The translations under genes were made by a program, and so were the position numbers. Below, piece after piece: positions 36,584 through 44,291 of a stretch of 64,000 nt of DNA; the first letter of the stretch is position 1; the number at the start of each line of letters is the position of its first letter. Below the pieces are notes generated by a model, which ran no database searches, was not told the DNA's origin, and worked only from the letters and a program-made list of their open reading frames with translations. Source of the stretch: CAZMZW01 sp963802275. Lineage in GTDB: Bacteria > Chloroflexota > Anaerolineae > Anaerolineales > Anaerolineaceae. The stretch is from the NCBI GenBank assembly GCA_963802275.1, contig CAWDIB010000003.1:186001-250000 (forward strand). The letters run 5' to 3'.

Positions 36584-37297
36584 TTATGGTTTACCGTCCC
36601 AAACGCAGCGGAAACCGCAGCCGGCTATATTGTCAATGCCTGCATCCTCAGGCCGCGTGAAACAGCGGTAGGCGCAGCGCGCATGATTCTGGGTGAAAAA
36701 GGAAGACCCACCGCGTAGTGCCCTGAATTTGCCGCCATAGGCATGGCTTTTGTAGCTGGAACCGGGATAGGCCTCGTACCAGTCGGCGGTCCATTCCTCC
36801 ACATTCCCTGCCATCTCAAAGACACCGTAAGGGCTTGCCCCGCCCGGATGCGCATCCACCGCTGCTGTTAGGGAGAATTCGCCCCGATCCCACACCAGGG
36901 CATTATCCTCATTAAACATATTACCCCACGGCCAGCGCCGCCCGTCAGTGCCCCTGGCGGCTTTTTCCCATTCCGCTTCGCTTGGCAGCCGCTTGCCTGC
37001 CCATTCGGCGTACATGTTTGCCTCAAACCAGCTGATGCGGTGGACCGGATGATTCTCCAATCCTTTGGGAACTTCGAACCCGTTCCAGTGCCTGGGTGGC
37101 ATGGCGCTGGTGGCGTCCATGAAGGCCTTGTATTCCTGGTTGGTGACCGGGTAAATATCAATGTAATAATCTGGAAGGGTGACCACCCGCTGCGGGCTTT
37201 CCGGACCGAATTCCTCGCTGCCCATGATGAATTCCCCGGCAGGGATGAGCACCATTTTTTTCTGGTCGATTTTACTGATGATGGTTTTCAAATTCAC
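36584..37297 (-). CDS. Formylglycine-generating-enzyme-like (SUMF1/FGE) protein
   Basis: A 237-residue protein of the FGE-sulfatase fold. Seen: MVLIPAGEFIMGSEE (family N-terminus), YYIDIYPVTNQEYKAFM, HPVHRISWFEANMYAEWAGKRLPSEAEWEKAARG, WPWGN, GGASPYGVFEMAGNVEEWTADWY, and the C-terminal RALRGGSSFF...NHARCAYRCFTRPE...GCGFRCV. FGE converts a Cys of sulfatases to formylglycine, using a Cys pair; an R-C-x-x-R-C cluster is present here. No sulfatase is nearby, and many homologues have other roles, so activity is uncertain. GTG start after CAGGAGC. It is divergent from the radical SAM operon. Confidence 0.85.
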   Translation of the reverse strand: MNLKTIISKIDQKKMVLIPAGEFIMGSEEFGPESPQRVVTLPDYYIDIYPVTNQEYKAFMDATSAMPPRHWNGFEVPKGLENHPVHRISWFEANMYAEWAGKRLPSEAEWEKAARGTDGRRWPWGNMFNEDNALVWDRGEFSLTAAVDAHPGGASPYGVFEMAGNVEEWTADWYEAYPGSSYKSHAYGGKFRALRGGSSFFTQNHARCAYRCFTRPEDAGIDNIAGCGFRCVWDGKP

Positions 37298-37401
37298 GCT
37301 CCTGTTTTTTGAAGGATTAAAATTTGGTTAGGAAATGCCTGGCATATTAAAAAGACACTGGTTGATTCTATTTTAAATCCAAACACTTCAAAACCCCTGT
37401 T

Positions 37402-37431
37402 TTGCTTTTTCGTATATGGGATGTGTATAAT
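37402..37431 (+). promoter_or_regulatory. Probable promoter of the radical SAM/Cys-tail operon
   Basis: TTGCTT (37402-37407) and TATAAT (37426-37431) are separated by 18 bp. Predicted transcription starts near 37438, leaving about 45 bases before the TTG start at 37484, which has an AAGGAG ribosome site. Confidence 0.5.
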
Positions 37432-37483
37432 GAAAAATGATGTAATCATCAGATTTATCTTTCACTAAATAAGGAGCCGATCT

Positions 37484-37726
37484 TTGAAAGCCATTGATTT
37501 TCTTTCTCCTCTCCGACGGTACCACCTGGACCGCGCGACGGAACCGGTGCAGGTCACCCTTGACCCGCATGACCCGGGCGTCACCCGCGTGCACCTTATT
37601 CCACTCAAACCGCGCCTGTGGAAACGCAGCCCGAGCCAGGTGCTCATCAATGGCTGGCACATGTTTCTCATCGGCACCGTCCTGGGCGGACCTGATGCGT
37701 ACCTTCATGCTCACCTTGAATCATGA
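37484..37726 (+). CDS. Small protein leading a radical SAM/SPASM operon; probable frame break near its end
   Basis: An 80-residue protein as read, starting TTG 37484 after AAGGAG. The middle (EPVQVTLDPHDPGVTRVHLIPLKPRLWKRSPSQVLINGWHMFLIG) is compact and beta-rich. After FLIG (about 37675) the codon-third-base GC falls in this frame but rises in the next, where the text runs PSWADLMRTFMLTLNHEAEPG to a stop at 37757. I infer one extra base near 37673-37680 and a real length of about 90 residues. It could be a recognition-element or chaperone-like partner of the radical SAM enzyme; the family is not identified. As read, its stop overlaps the radical SAM start (ATGA). Confidence 0.6.
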   Translation: MKAIDFLSPLRRYHLDRATEPVQVTLDPHDPGVTRVHLIPLKPRLWKRSPSQVLINGWHMFLIGTVLGGPDAYLHAHLES

Positions 37727-38874
37727 GGCAGAACCCGGTCGAGGCCATCTCCGATGAGCTATTGCAAAGGATTCTTGACCAGGTGGTGGAGGAGATGCAT
37801 CGCTTTTACCCCGGTGTTGCTGCTGAGACATTCAAAAAAGACCTTGATGAGATTGTGTCGCTGTTCATCGCGGTAGCCCATGGTGGTCCGATTCCTGATA
37901 AGCTGCAAACCAATGTGACCTTTGACCAATTGAAAAAGAACATGACCGCCCCCCACCGCATGGACCTGCTCGTCTCGCCCATGCTGGTGGGTGAAGAGTG
38001 GCAATGTCCGTTGCACTGCCGTGGTTGTTATGCTGCCAGTCAGGCGGGTATGAAGATCGATAAAGAATTGTCCACGGATGAATGGAAGACCATCATTGAC
38101 CGCTGCCGTGAGGCCGGCATCCCACAGCTGACCTTCACCGGCGGCGAACCTACTCAGCGGGCGGACCTCGTTGAATTGGTCCATCATGCTGAGTGGCATG
38201 TCACGCGTTTGAACACCAGCGGATTGAATCTAACTGCAAACCTGTGCCGCGACCTGGAAAAGGCCAACCTGGATGGGGTGCAGGTAACCCTTTATTCTCA
38301 TGACCATGCCATCCATGACCGGTTGGTGGGCAGTTTGGGCGCCTGGGTGCATACCGTGCAGGGCATTCAAAATGCCCTCAAAGCCGGTTTGAGTGTCAGC
38401 GTCAATACCCCGCTGGTCAAACTCAATGCTGATTATCCCTCCACACTGAAAACCATCAAGAGTCTGGGGGTGAAATATGTCACCTGTTCCGGTTTGATCA
38501 CGGCTGGCAAAGCACCTGCTCTTATCAAGGGCGGTGAAGCCCTGGAATCAACTGAACTGCTGGAGGTTTTGCGTAAAGCCAATCAGACTTCACAATCATT
38601 GGGTATGGACCTGACCTTTACCAGTCCCGGCTGGCTGACCAGCGAACAGCTCGAAAGCATCGGGCTCTCCAATCCCATTTGCGGTGCCTGTCTTTCCAAC
38701 ATGGCGGTCATGCCCAATGGGGCGGTGACTGCCTGCCAGAGTTGGCTGGATAATCCTGATGGTTTTGGTAACCTGCTCGCAACATCCTGGGAGGAGATTT
38801 GGAATCATCCCCAGTGCCTGAAAATGCGCCAAAGCGAACCCGAGGGCTGCCCTTTGCAGGAGAATCTCCAATGA
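37723..38874 (+). CDS. Radical SAM/SPASM-domain protein
   Basis: A 383-residue radical SAM enzyme. The cluster motif is C95-x3-C99-x2-C102-Y, followed by TFTGGEPTQR (140-146, SAM-binding GGEP), LNTSGLNL and VQVTLYSHD. The C-terminus is a SPASM-like domain with C320, C323, C338, C365 and C376 around MPNGAVTACQSW and GFGNLL, which would bind extra iron-sulfur clusters. SPASM enzymes commonly modify ribosomal peptides and proteins (thioethers, crosslinks, or activating radicals). It overlaps both neighbours by ATGA and sits directly before a protein with a Cys/Ala-rich tail, its likely substrate. The exact start is uncertain because the upstream gene probably extends to 37757. Confidence 0.88.
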   Translation: MRQNPVEAISDELLQRILDQVVEEMHRFYPGVAAETFKKDLDEIVSLFIAVAHGGPIPDKLQTNVTFDQLKKNMTAPHRMDLLVSPMLVGEEWQCPLHCRGCYAASQAGMKIDKELSTDEWKTIIDRCREAGIPQLTFTGGEPTQRADLVELVHHAEWHVTRLNTSGLNLTANLCRDLEKANLDGVQVTLYSHDHAIHDRLVGSLGAWVHTVQGIQNALKAGLSVSVNTPLVKLNADYPSTLKTIKSLGVKYVTCSGLITAGKAPALIKGGEALESTELLEVLRKANQTSQSLGMDLTFTSPGWLTSEQLESIGLSNPICGACLSNMAVMPNGAVTACQSWLDNPDGFGNLLATSWEEIWNHPQCLKMRQSEPEGCPLQENLQ

Positions 38875-40026
38875 AAAAATATCAACTCGGCGGGCCGATC
38901 TTTAATTATCTTCATTCTGTTTTGCCTGCCTTCCATGGTCCTGGCCCAGACGGCAACGGATGTCATCCGCGAGTACCACGTGGACTTGCAACCGCAGGAC
39001 GATGGCAGTTTGATCAATTCCTATACCATTAAATGGTGCGTTCTTTCCAACGATCTGGGTCCGCCCAGTGACTTTTTTGTGGGCATGCCAAACGAAAAAT
39101 ACAAGGTCATGGATATCAGCGGCGATGCCAGTAATGTCCGCTCCGCCAATCAAGGCGCTGATACCAAGGTGAATGTGATGTTGACCCGCCCCATCAATGC
39201 CAACGAATGTGCCACGGTCACCTTCCGCATCCACCAGCAGGGCATCGCCCACTTGGACAGTGCCAAGGGCGAGATTGGCTTTCAATTCATCCCCGGCTGG
39301 TTTGATGAGATCCAGATTGAATTTCTGCAGTTGACTTGGCATTTACCGGCTGAGAGTGCCCAGCTCAAATCTATCTCGCCCGAACCCAAATCGCGCGATG
39401 CCAACCAGGCGGTCTGGGAAACCGCGCTCCAACCGGGTAAGAAATTCACCATTAACCTGCTGTATGAACAGACCGCTTTCCCCAATTTTGGCAAACAATC
39501 TACCCCTGTCTTCCCATTGCAGGGTGGCAATGCAGACAATGGGGGAACGTCCACCACTGATGAATCAGGAGCATCCAATATGGATCAAACCTCACTGAAA
39601 ACATCCAATGCCTTGCTGGGCGGAATTCTCCCCGTTAGTCTGGTGACCTGCATCTGCCTGATTTTGCTTTTTATCTTCATCGTCCTGGTGATTGTTTCGG
39701 TCATTTCCAGTGGGGTGCGCAGCTACCGCGGCGGCGGCACCATCGGATCCCCGCGCACTGGTGGCGGCGGTCCCGTCATCATCCCCTTCCCACGCACACC
39801 CAGCAGCGGCGGCATCTTTGGCGGCAGTGGCACGCGCAGTTCTCCCTCCAGCCGTTCGGGCGGGGGCAGCGGACTCTTTGGCGGGCGTGGCTCCTCCTGC
39901 GCCTGTGTTTCTTGTGCTTGCGCCTGCGCCTGCGCCGGTGGCGGGCGGGCTGGTTGCAGCCGCAAGGGATTTGACATTTCCGGGCTGCTCAAAAAAAATG
40001 AAGCGGAGCAGGGTAATGAAAAATAA
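38871..40026 (+). CDS. Membrane protein with Cys/Ala-rich C-terminal tail (CACACAGGGRAGC type), frame break at its start
   Basis: The intact frame has its first ATG at 38935 (363 residues), but just upstream the same frame encodes a signal peptide (SLIIFILFCLPSMVLAQ). ATG 38871, overlapping the radical SAM stop by ATGA, is out of frame by one base: an A6 run at 38874-38879 with one A fewer would join them as MKNINSAGRS. The mature protein has an extracytoplasmic beta-rich domain (about 20-210, DUF2207-like by eye), one membrane helix (LPVSLVTCICLILLFIFIVLVIVSVI), a cytoplasmic Gly/Ser/Arg-rich stretch, and a tail with seven Cys: SCACVSCACACACAGGG then RAGCSRKGF. The tail faces the cytoplasm, where the radical SAM enzyme works. 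I recall this tail motif in other bacteria but cannot name a function. Confidence 0.75.
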
Positions 40027-40634
40027 ATTGCTGGCGGCAATATCATTTTTCTTTACGGCGCTTTATCTGCCTGCGGTTTCCTGCCAACCTTGACCCCTGC
40101 GCCAACCGTCACGCCCACTCCTTTTGTTTACGTCGAAGGTGGGCCCCGCGCGAAGGGCAGCCCGCTTTCCCTGTTCTTGGGCGATACTGGGTCATCGACA
40201 AAGGCTGCAATTTAAGCGAGGAAAAGATGAAAATAGCCGATGAGACCTTTGAAAAACTGCGTACCGACGGCATTGCCGAGGTGGCGGTCATCTGCCAGGC
40301 CGGTGTGGTGGACAAGGGTGCCACCAATGATGAGAAGATCTGGCTGCGTGACTGGGCGCGCCAGGCTAAAATGGGCGAGAAGGACGTTAATCGCTCGGTG
40401 GTGTGGCTTATCCGCCCGGATGCCAAACCGGAGCAGCAAAGCGTCACCCTGGAAGTTTCGCGCTGGCTTTTCTGGTATACCGCTATTGAATATTCCGAGG
40501 CGCTCAAGGAAGCCGCCAATTATGTCAACTGGAAGGACTACAACGGCGCGCTGATGTCCATCACCCGCAATGTGGATGGCAAATTGCGCACTTTGTGGAA
40601 AACGCATCAGGGGGAGGGAGGTGCGGCAGAGTAG
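40016..40634 (+). pseudogene. TPM-domain-like lipoprotein with two frame breaks
   Basis: Three consecutive frames together read as one lipoprotein. ATG 40016 begins a signal MKNKLLAAISFFFTALYLPAVSC with a lipidation Cys, then stops at 40091. The next frame gives a typical linker LTPAPTVTPTPFVYVEG. The third frame (ATG 40227 in the open part, 135 residues) gives YWVIDKGCNLSEEKMKIADETFEKLR...VNRSVVWLIRPDAKPEQ...DYNGALMSI, resembling TPM (YgcG-like) domains. Each shift is consistent with one missing base (near 40090 and near 40160). The start overlaps the end of the Cys-tail gene. It could be a true pseudogene or carry sequence errors. Confidence 0.6.
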
Positions 40635-40687
40635 AATAGCAATAGGTTTTTAGTGAATCTTTCATTGAATAAAAAAAGGAGAAAAAG

Positions 40688-41383
40688 ATGAAAAAATATT
40701 CAATTGTTATTGTGTCAATGCTCGTGCTGACCCTGCTGGTTAGCGCCTGCAGCGCCATCGGTAAAGTGGCTGGTGATGTGGTGAGCCAGTATCATGTGCT
40801 GATCGAAAAATACCAGAAAGCGCAGAAGGAAGTATCCAACTTCCGCCTGTGCGTGGATACTGCCATGGGTACCATATACACCCAGGCTACCTTCCTGCAG
40901 AACTATCAGCAGGCGGATGTGGATAAAGCTAGGGTTTGGCGTGAAGCTTTGCAAAGCGCCGGTTCCAAGATTGCCGACCTGTTGAAGAACTATAAGGACG
41001 CCAACGGCAATCCCATCCCGGTTGACCAGCTCGACCTCGGCGCCCTGGCCAACGCTGGCGCGCTGCCGGATGGGGTCGGCAATGGACTGACCCTCTTTGT
41101 GCAGGCTTTCCAGGAAGCTCCGTTGGCACCGGTCAGCGATGCCCCCGTCCTGGCCGCCATGAATACCGCTTCCGAGCAGTACAACAAGATTGACGCCTGC
41201 GGCGCCGACTGGAACGATGCCGTCGAGGGCTACAATGTTGAACGCAATAAGATCCCCGGCGACGTGGTTGGCCGCATTGCCGAATACCTCAAGGTCAAGG
41301 AACTGCCCGCATCCCTGCCGTATTACCAGGGTGACTACCAGGGTTCTGTGTCGCAGCCGAACCTGCCGACACCTTCAAAATAG
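40688..41383 (+). CDS. LemA-like lipoprotein
   Basis: A 231-residue exported helical protein. Lipoprotein signal (VLTLLVSACSAIG, Cys near 18) followed by long helices: VVSQYHVLIEKYQKAQKEVSNFRLCVDTAMGTIYTQA, and a C-terminal part with DWNDAVEGYNVERNKIPGDVVGRIAEYLKVKELP, which matches the LemA ending (YN...P...A...) by pattern. LemA proteins are often encoded next to TPM-domain proteins, as here, and are linked to envelope quality control. AAAAGGAGAAAAAG precedes the ATG. It ends the radical SAM/Cys-tail operon and is followed by a terminator. Confidence 0.65.
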   Translation: MKKYSIVIVSMLVLTLLVSACSAIGKVAGDVVSQYHVLIEKYQKAQKEVSNFRLCVDTAMGTIYTQATFLQNYQQADVDKARVWREALQSAGSKIADLLKNYKDANGNPIPVDQLDLGALANAGALPDGVGNGLTLFVQAFQEAPLAPVSDAPVLAAMNTASEQYNKIDACGADWNDAVEGYNVERNKIPGDVVGRIAEYLKVKELPASLPYYQGDYQGSVSQPNLPTPSK

Positions 41384-41399
41384 GATTTGGTTTTTTTTC

Positions 41400-41431
41400 A
41401 AAGAAAACTGGCTTCCACCAGTTTTCTTTTT
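41400..41431 (+). terminator. Rho-independent terminator of the radical SAM/Cys-tail operon
   Basis: AAAGAAAACTGG (41400-41411) pairs with CCAGTTTTCTTT (41418-41429) and is followed by T-rich DNA, 17 bp after the LemA-like stop. Confidence 0.85.
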
Positions 41432-41509
41432 AACTTGACAAAAAATACACTAAAATAAATGCAAGCGGAATAAAATGGAATATATTAATATTCGTAAAGA
41501 GGATTCAAT

Positions 41510-42520
41510 TTGATCCTTGGTGTGGATTTTTCCCACTGGCAGTCGCTGGTCAGCGCCGACAAGCTGCGCACCAATGGCGCAGCCTTCGCTTTCGTCAAGG
41601 CTGGCGAGGTGTTGGTTACCAAACCCAACAAACCACTCTACAAGGACAACCTGCACGACCGTAATATTACTGAGCTCAAGCGAGTCGGCATCCTCTGCGG
41701 TAATTATTATTATTTTCATCCCTCGGCAGGGGCATCCAAACAGGCACGCCACTATGCCGAACTTTATTTGAAAAATCCGCCCCATCTTCCCCCGGTCATT
41801 GATACCGAGGACACCGACCGTTTACCGCCAGCAGAGGTTGGCCGACAGCTGGTGGCTTTCATTGGCGAGGTTACCCAGCGCATCGGCCGCCAGCCGATCA
41901 TCTACTCCCGCAACGGTTTTCTGGTCAGCCAGGCTGGCAATCCGGATTGGCCGCCCGGTACCCTCTTCTGGATTGCCCGCTATGCCAACAAAATTGGCGA
42001 CCTCTCTCCCAAGATCAAACCCAATGTGGTCATGTGGCAATTCACTGACCGGCTCAAGCTGCCCGGTCTGCCGCTTATGGATGGCAACTACTGGCTGCGC
42101 AGCATGGAGGAATTGAAGCAACTGGCAGTATCCGGGTCAACCATCCCGCTGCCGCAAGTGCCGGACCCGCAGCCTGAGCCGGAAAAACCGGAGATCCGCA
42201 GCGGGCGGGTATTGGTTAGTGCGGTCAATGTTCGCAACAAACCCGGATCGCAGGGCAAGGTTATTGGTCTCCTTCGCCGCGGTGAGGTGGTGGCTATCTT
42301 TGCCATTCTCAACACCTACTGGGCGGACCTGGGTGATAATCGCTATGCCGCTATCAAGGGCAAGACCGGGAATTACATTGAACTGATCGAAACGCCTGCG
42401 GAAGCATCGCAAGCCAAACTCGGTTTTTACCCCATGCGTAGAAAAATCGAGAAAATCATGGAAAGCATTTATTTCCATCAAAAAATGGATTCATCCAGCT
42501 CGGATTTTCCTGAAGAATAG
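41510..42520 (+). CDS. GH25-type lysozyme with SH3 domain
   Basis: A 336-residue glycosidase of the GH25 (Chalaropsis lysozyme) family, expected to cut peptidoglycan. Seen: ILGVDFSHWQSLV (first catalytic Asp), GAAFAFVKAGEV, GILCGNYYYFHPS, PPVIDTEDTDRLPP (catalytic Asp and Glu), QPIIYSRNGFL, WIARYANK and VVMWQFTDRL. A Pro/Glu linker (about 208-222) leads to an SH3-like domain (RVLVSAVNVRNKPGSQGKVIGLLRRGEVV). No signal peptide is evident from the TTG start at 41510, which has AGAGGA upstream, so it may be secreted by another path or act with a holin-like partner. Its last 240 bp are duplicated at 44037-44252. Confidence 0.88.
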   Translation: MILGVDFSHWQSLVSADKLRTNGAAFAFVKAGEVLVTKPNKPLYKDNLHDRNITELKRVGILCGNYYYFHPSAGASKQARHYAELYLKNPPHLPPVIDTEDTDRLPPAEVGRQLVAFIGEVTQRIGRQPIIYSRNGFLVSQAGNPDWPPGTLFWIARYANKIGDLSPKIKPNVVMWQFTDRLKLPGLPLMDGNYWLRSMEELKQLAVSGSTIPLPQVPDPQPEPEKPEIRSGRVLVSAVNVRNKPGSQGKVIGLLRRGEVVAIFAILNTYWADLGDNRYAAIKGKTGNYIELIETPAEASQAKLGFYPMRRKIEKIMESIYFHQKMDSSSSDFPEE

Positions 42521-42574
42521 GAATGAAAGATGATGTTTGGGGGGAAATTCTGATGGTGACTTCAATCCAAGGGA

Positions 42575-43516
42575 TTATACGGAGACATTTGCTATTTTGC
42601 TGCGTTTATGTTGGTACATACGTGCATCCGCTTCTTTTAACAGGTGAAAAAGCGAACAGGGTTCCTCGCTGGTTGCAAAACCGAGGGAAAGAGAAAAGGG
42701 CAGGTTTGCATGGGTTTGGTTGTTGTGGTCAAGGGTTGAACAAATCCGGTTGCGCATCCCTTCTGCGATTTGGGCATGGGTATTGGGCAGCAGCACGGCG
42801 AACTCATCCCCACCGATCCTGGCCAGGATATCTTCCTCTCGGAAAGATGCTTTTATTAACTGCGCCGTCTGTCGCAGGGTTTCATCCCCGGCCAGGTGTC
42901 CCTGGCGGTCGTTGATTTGCTTCAGGTTGTCCACATCCAGCATGAAAATACTGATCGGGTATTGCCGACCCTTTTCCAGCCGATGCAGCTCTTCTTCAAA
43001 ATAACCGCGATTGTATAAATTGGTTAGTGGGTCATGGTTGCGAATGAAATCCGACCGCTGGTCTGCCCTGATGCGTTCGCTGATGTCGCGCACATTACAG
43101 CACAGTACTTTTTTACCCAGCACAGGAAAAAGGTGGCTAAGAAATTCAACATCAAGCGGTGACCCATCCATGGTTTGAATGGTCAGCTTATCCTGATGAA
43201 CGAATTTTTGAGAATATAAGTCAAAGAATTCCTCTTGTTTAGAGATTATCTTGTTCAGGGGGGCAATCTCCCACAGTTTCTTGTGTAGCACATCCTTCCG
43301 AGGGCATCCCGTCATCGAGAAGAAGAATGGATTGGCAATGAGAACCTCTCCTGTTTCCCCATCCACGACGAGAATGCCTTCCTGGCAGCATTCGAACAGT
43401 GATTGAAAGATCAAGTTGGCATGTTTCGGTAGATGGTTTAACGCTGCAATGTGTCGTGTTTTATCCCTTTCGAAGAAGGAAGGATCAGTTTCGGTTTTTT
43501 TATTTGTGCTTTTCAT
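42575..43516 (-). CDS. PAS-GGDEF diguanylate cyclase
   Basis: A 313-residue soluble cyclase for cyclic di-GMP. A PAS domain (about 45-155; LFECCQEGILVVDGETGEVLIANPFF...VLCCNVRDISERIRADQ) is followed by GGDEF (about 165-310) with LTNLYNRGYFEEEL, the I-site REED and ARIGGDEFAVLLP. The start is ATG 43516, with AAGGAACC upstream; a longer frame reaches 43561. It converges on the lysozyme gene. A paralogue with the same order lies at 44292-45266, also facing a copy of the lysozyme 3' end. Confidence 0.93.
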   Translation of the reverse strand: MKSTNKKTETDPSFFERDKTRHIAALNHLPKHANLIFQSLFECCQEGILVVDGETGEVLIANPFFFSMTGCPRKDVLHKKLWEIAPLNKIISKQEEFFDLYSQKFVHQDKLTIQTMDGSPLDVEFLSHLFPVLGKKVLCCNVRDISERIRADQRSDFIRNHDPLTNLYNRGYFEEELHRLEKGRQYPISIFMLDVDNLKQINDRQGHLAGDETLRQTAQLIKASFREEDILARIGGDEFAVLLPNTHAQIAEGMRNRICSTLDHNNQTHANLPFSLSLGFATSEEPCSLFHLLKEADARMYQHKRSKIANVSV

Positions 43517-43561
43517 ATGGCTGAGGTTCCTTAATAAGCATTCACAAATCCAATTAACCAA

Positions 43562-44036
43562 TGTAATGCTATGCCACAGGGATAGGGGATAGGGCTACCC
43601 AATATGGGATCACCACAACAACACTCCAGGCGATATCCCTTTAATATGGCTGGTCAGTGCTTCCAAACAGTGGTCTATTAGGTAAGATTATTATACATAC
43701 GCCATAGGTGAATTACAAGTAATTGATGAAACAGAAATACAGTGCGAATGGTCGGCTCCCATATTGAAATTACCGGGATCTACCACCAGGAGGGGGAAGC
43801 TTTCTCCGCGCATGCGTAATTATTTGCTTCCCTGGAAAGTATGGTGAATGTTGTTCTAATTTCCGCTACTGAAGGATGGTCTGTTCATTTCAATGATGCC
43901 TTTGCCATCTTCCATCAGTTCAGAAAAAAAGTAGGAAAGTGCCATGTCATTGACGAAGCATCCGGTATTCCTGGATGTTTACATGACGGATGGCAGCCTT
44001 GCCCCCTGGAAATGTGGATGGTAATCCGTGTCCAAC
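43562..44036. other. Gene-free region beside a duplicated segment
   Basis: No open frame here has family features; a 66-codon frame at 43841-44041 looks random. The region lies between the upstream end of the first PAS-GGDEF gene and the point (about 44037) where the duplicated lysozyme tail begins, so it holds the junction of an old tandem duplication and probably the promoter of the minus-strand GGDEF gene. Confidence 0.5.
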
Positions 44037-44252
44037 GGTAAGGTGGTTCCCATCCATGCCTTCCTCAACACCTACCGGGCGGACCTGAGTGATAACCGCT
44101 ATGCCGCCATTAAAGGCAAGACCGGTACTTATATTGAACTGATTGAAACCCCTGCTGAGGTGATTGCAACCAAGCTCGGTTTTTATCCCATGCGGCGGAA
44201 AATGGATAAGTTCCTGGAAGCTGTTTTCTTTCGAAAAATAAAAAATATCTGA
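44037..44252 (+). pseudogene. Duplicated 3' fragment of the GH25 lysozyme gene
   Basis: The frame reads GKVVPIHAFLNTYRADLSDNRYAAIKGKTGTYIELIETPAE...LGFYPMRRKMDKFLEAVFF, almost the same as the C-terminus of the 41510-42520 lysozyme (GEVVAIFAILNTYWADLGDNRY...). About 72 residues match, starting mid-SH3 domain; the catalytic domain is absent. A GTG at 44028 could start a short peptide but has no ribosome site. It is best read as a decayed duplicate left with the second GGDEF copy. Confidence 0.85.
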
Positions 44253-44291
44253 TTTAGTAATCTTTTTGGAGAAAACAACCAGCCAGACAGA

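Noticed and set aside
39710..39870. Gly/Ser/Arg-rich repetitive DNA resembling a tandem repeat
   Set aside because: It is coding low-complexity sequence of the Cys-tail membrane protein with no regular repeat unit.
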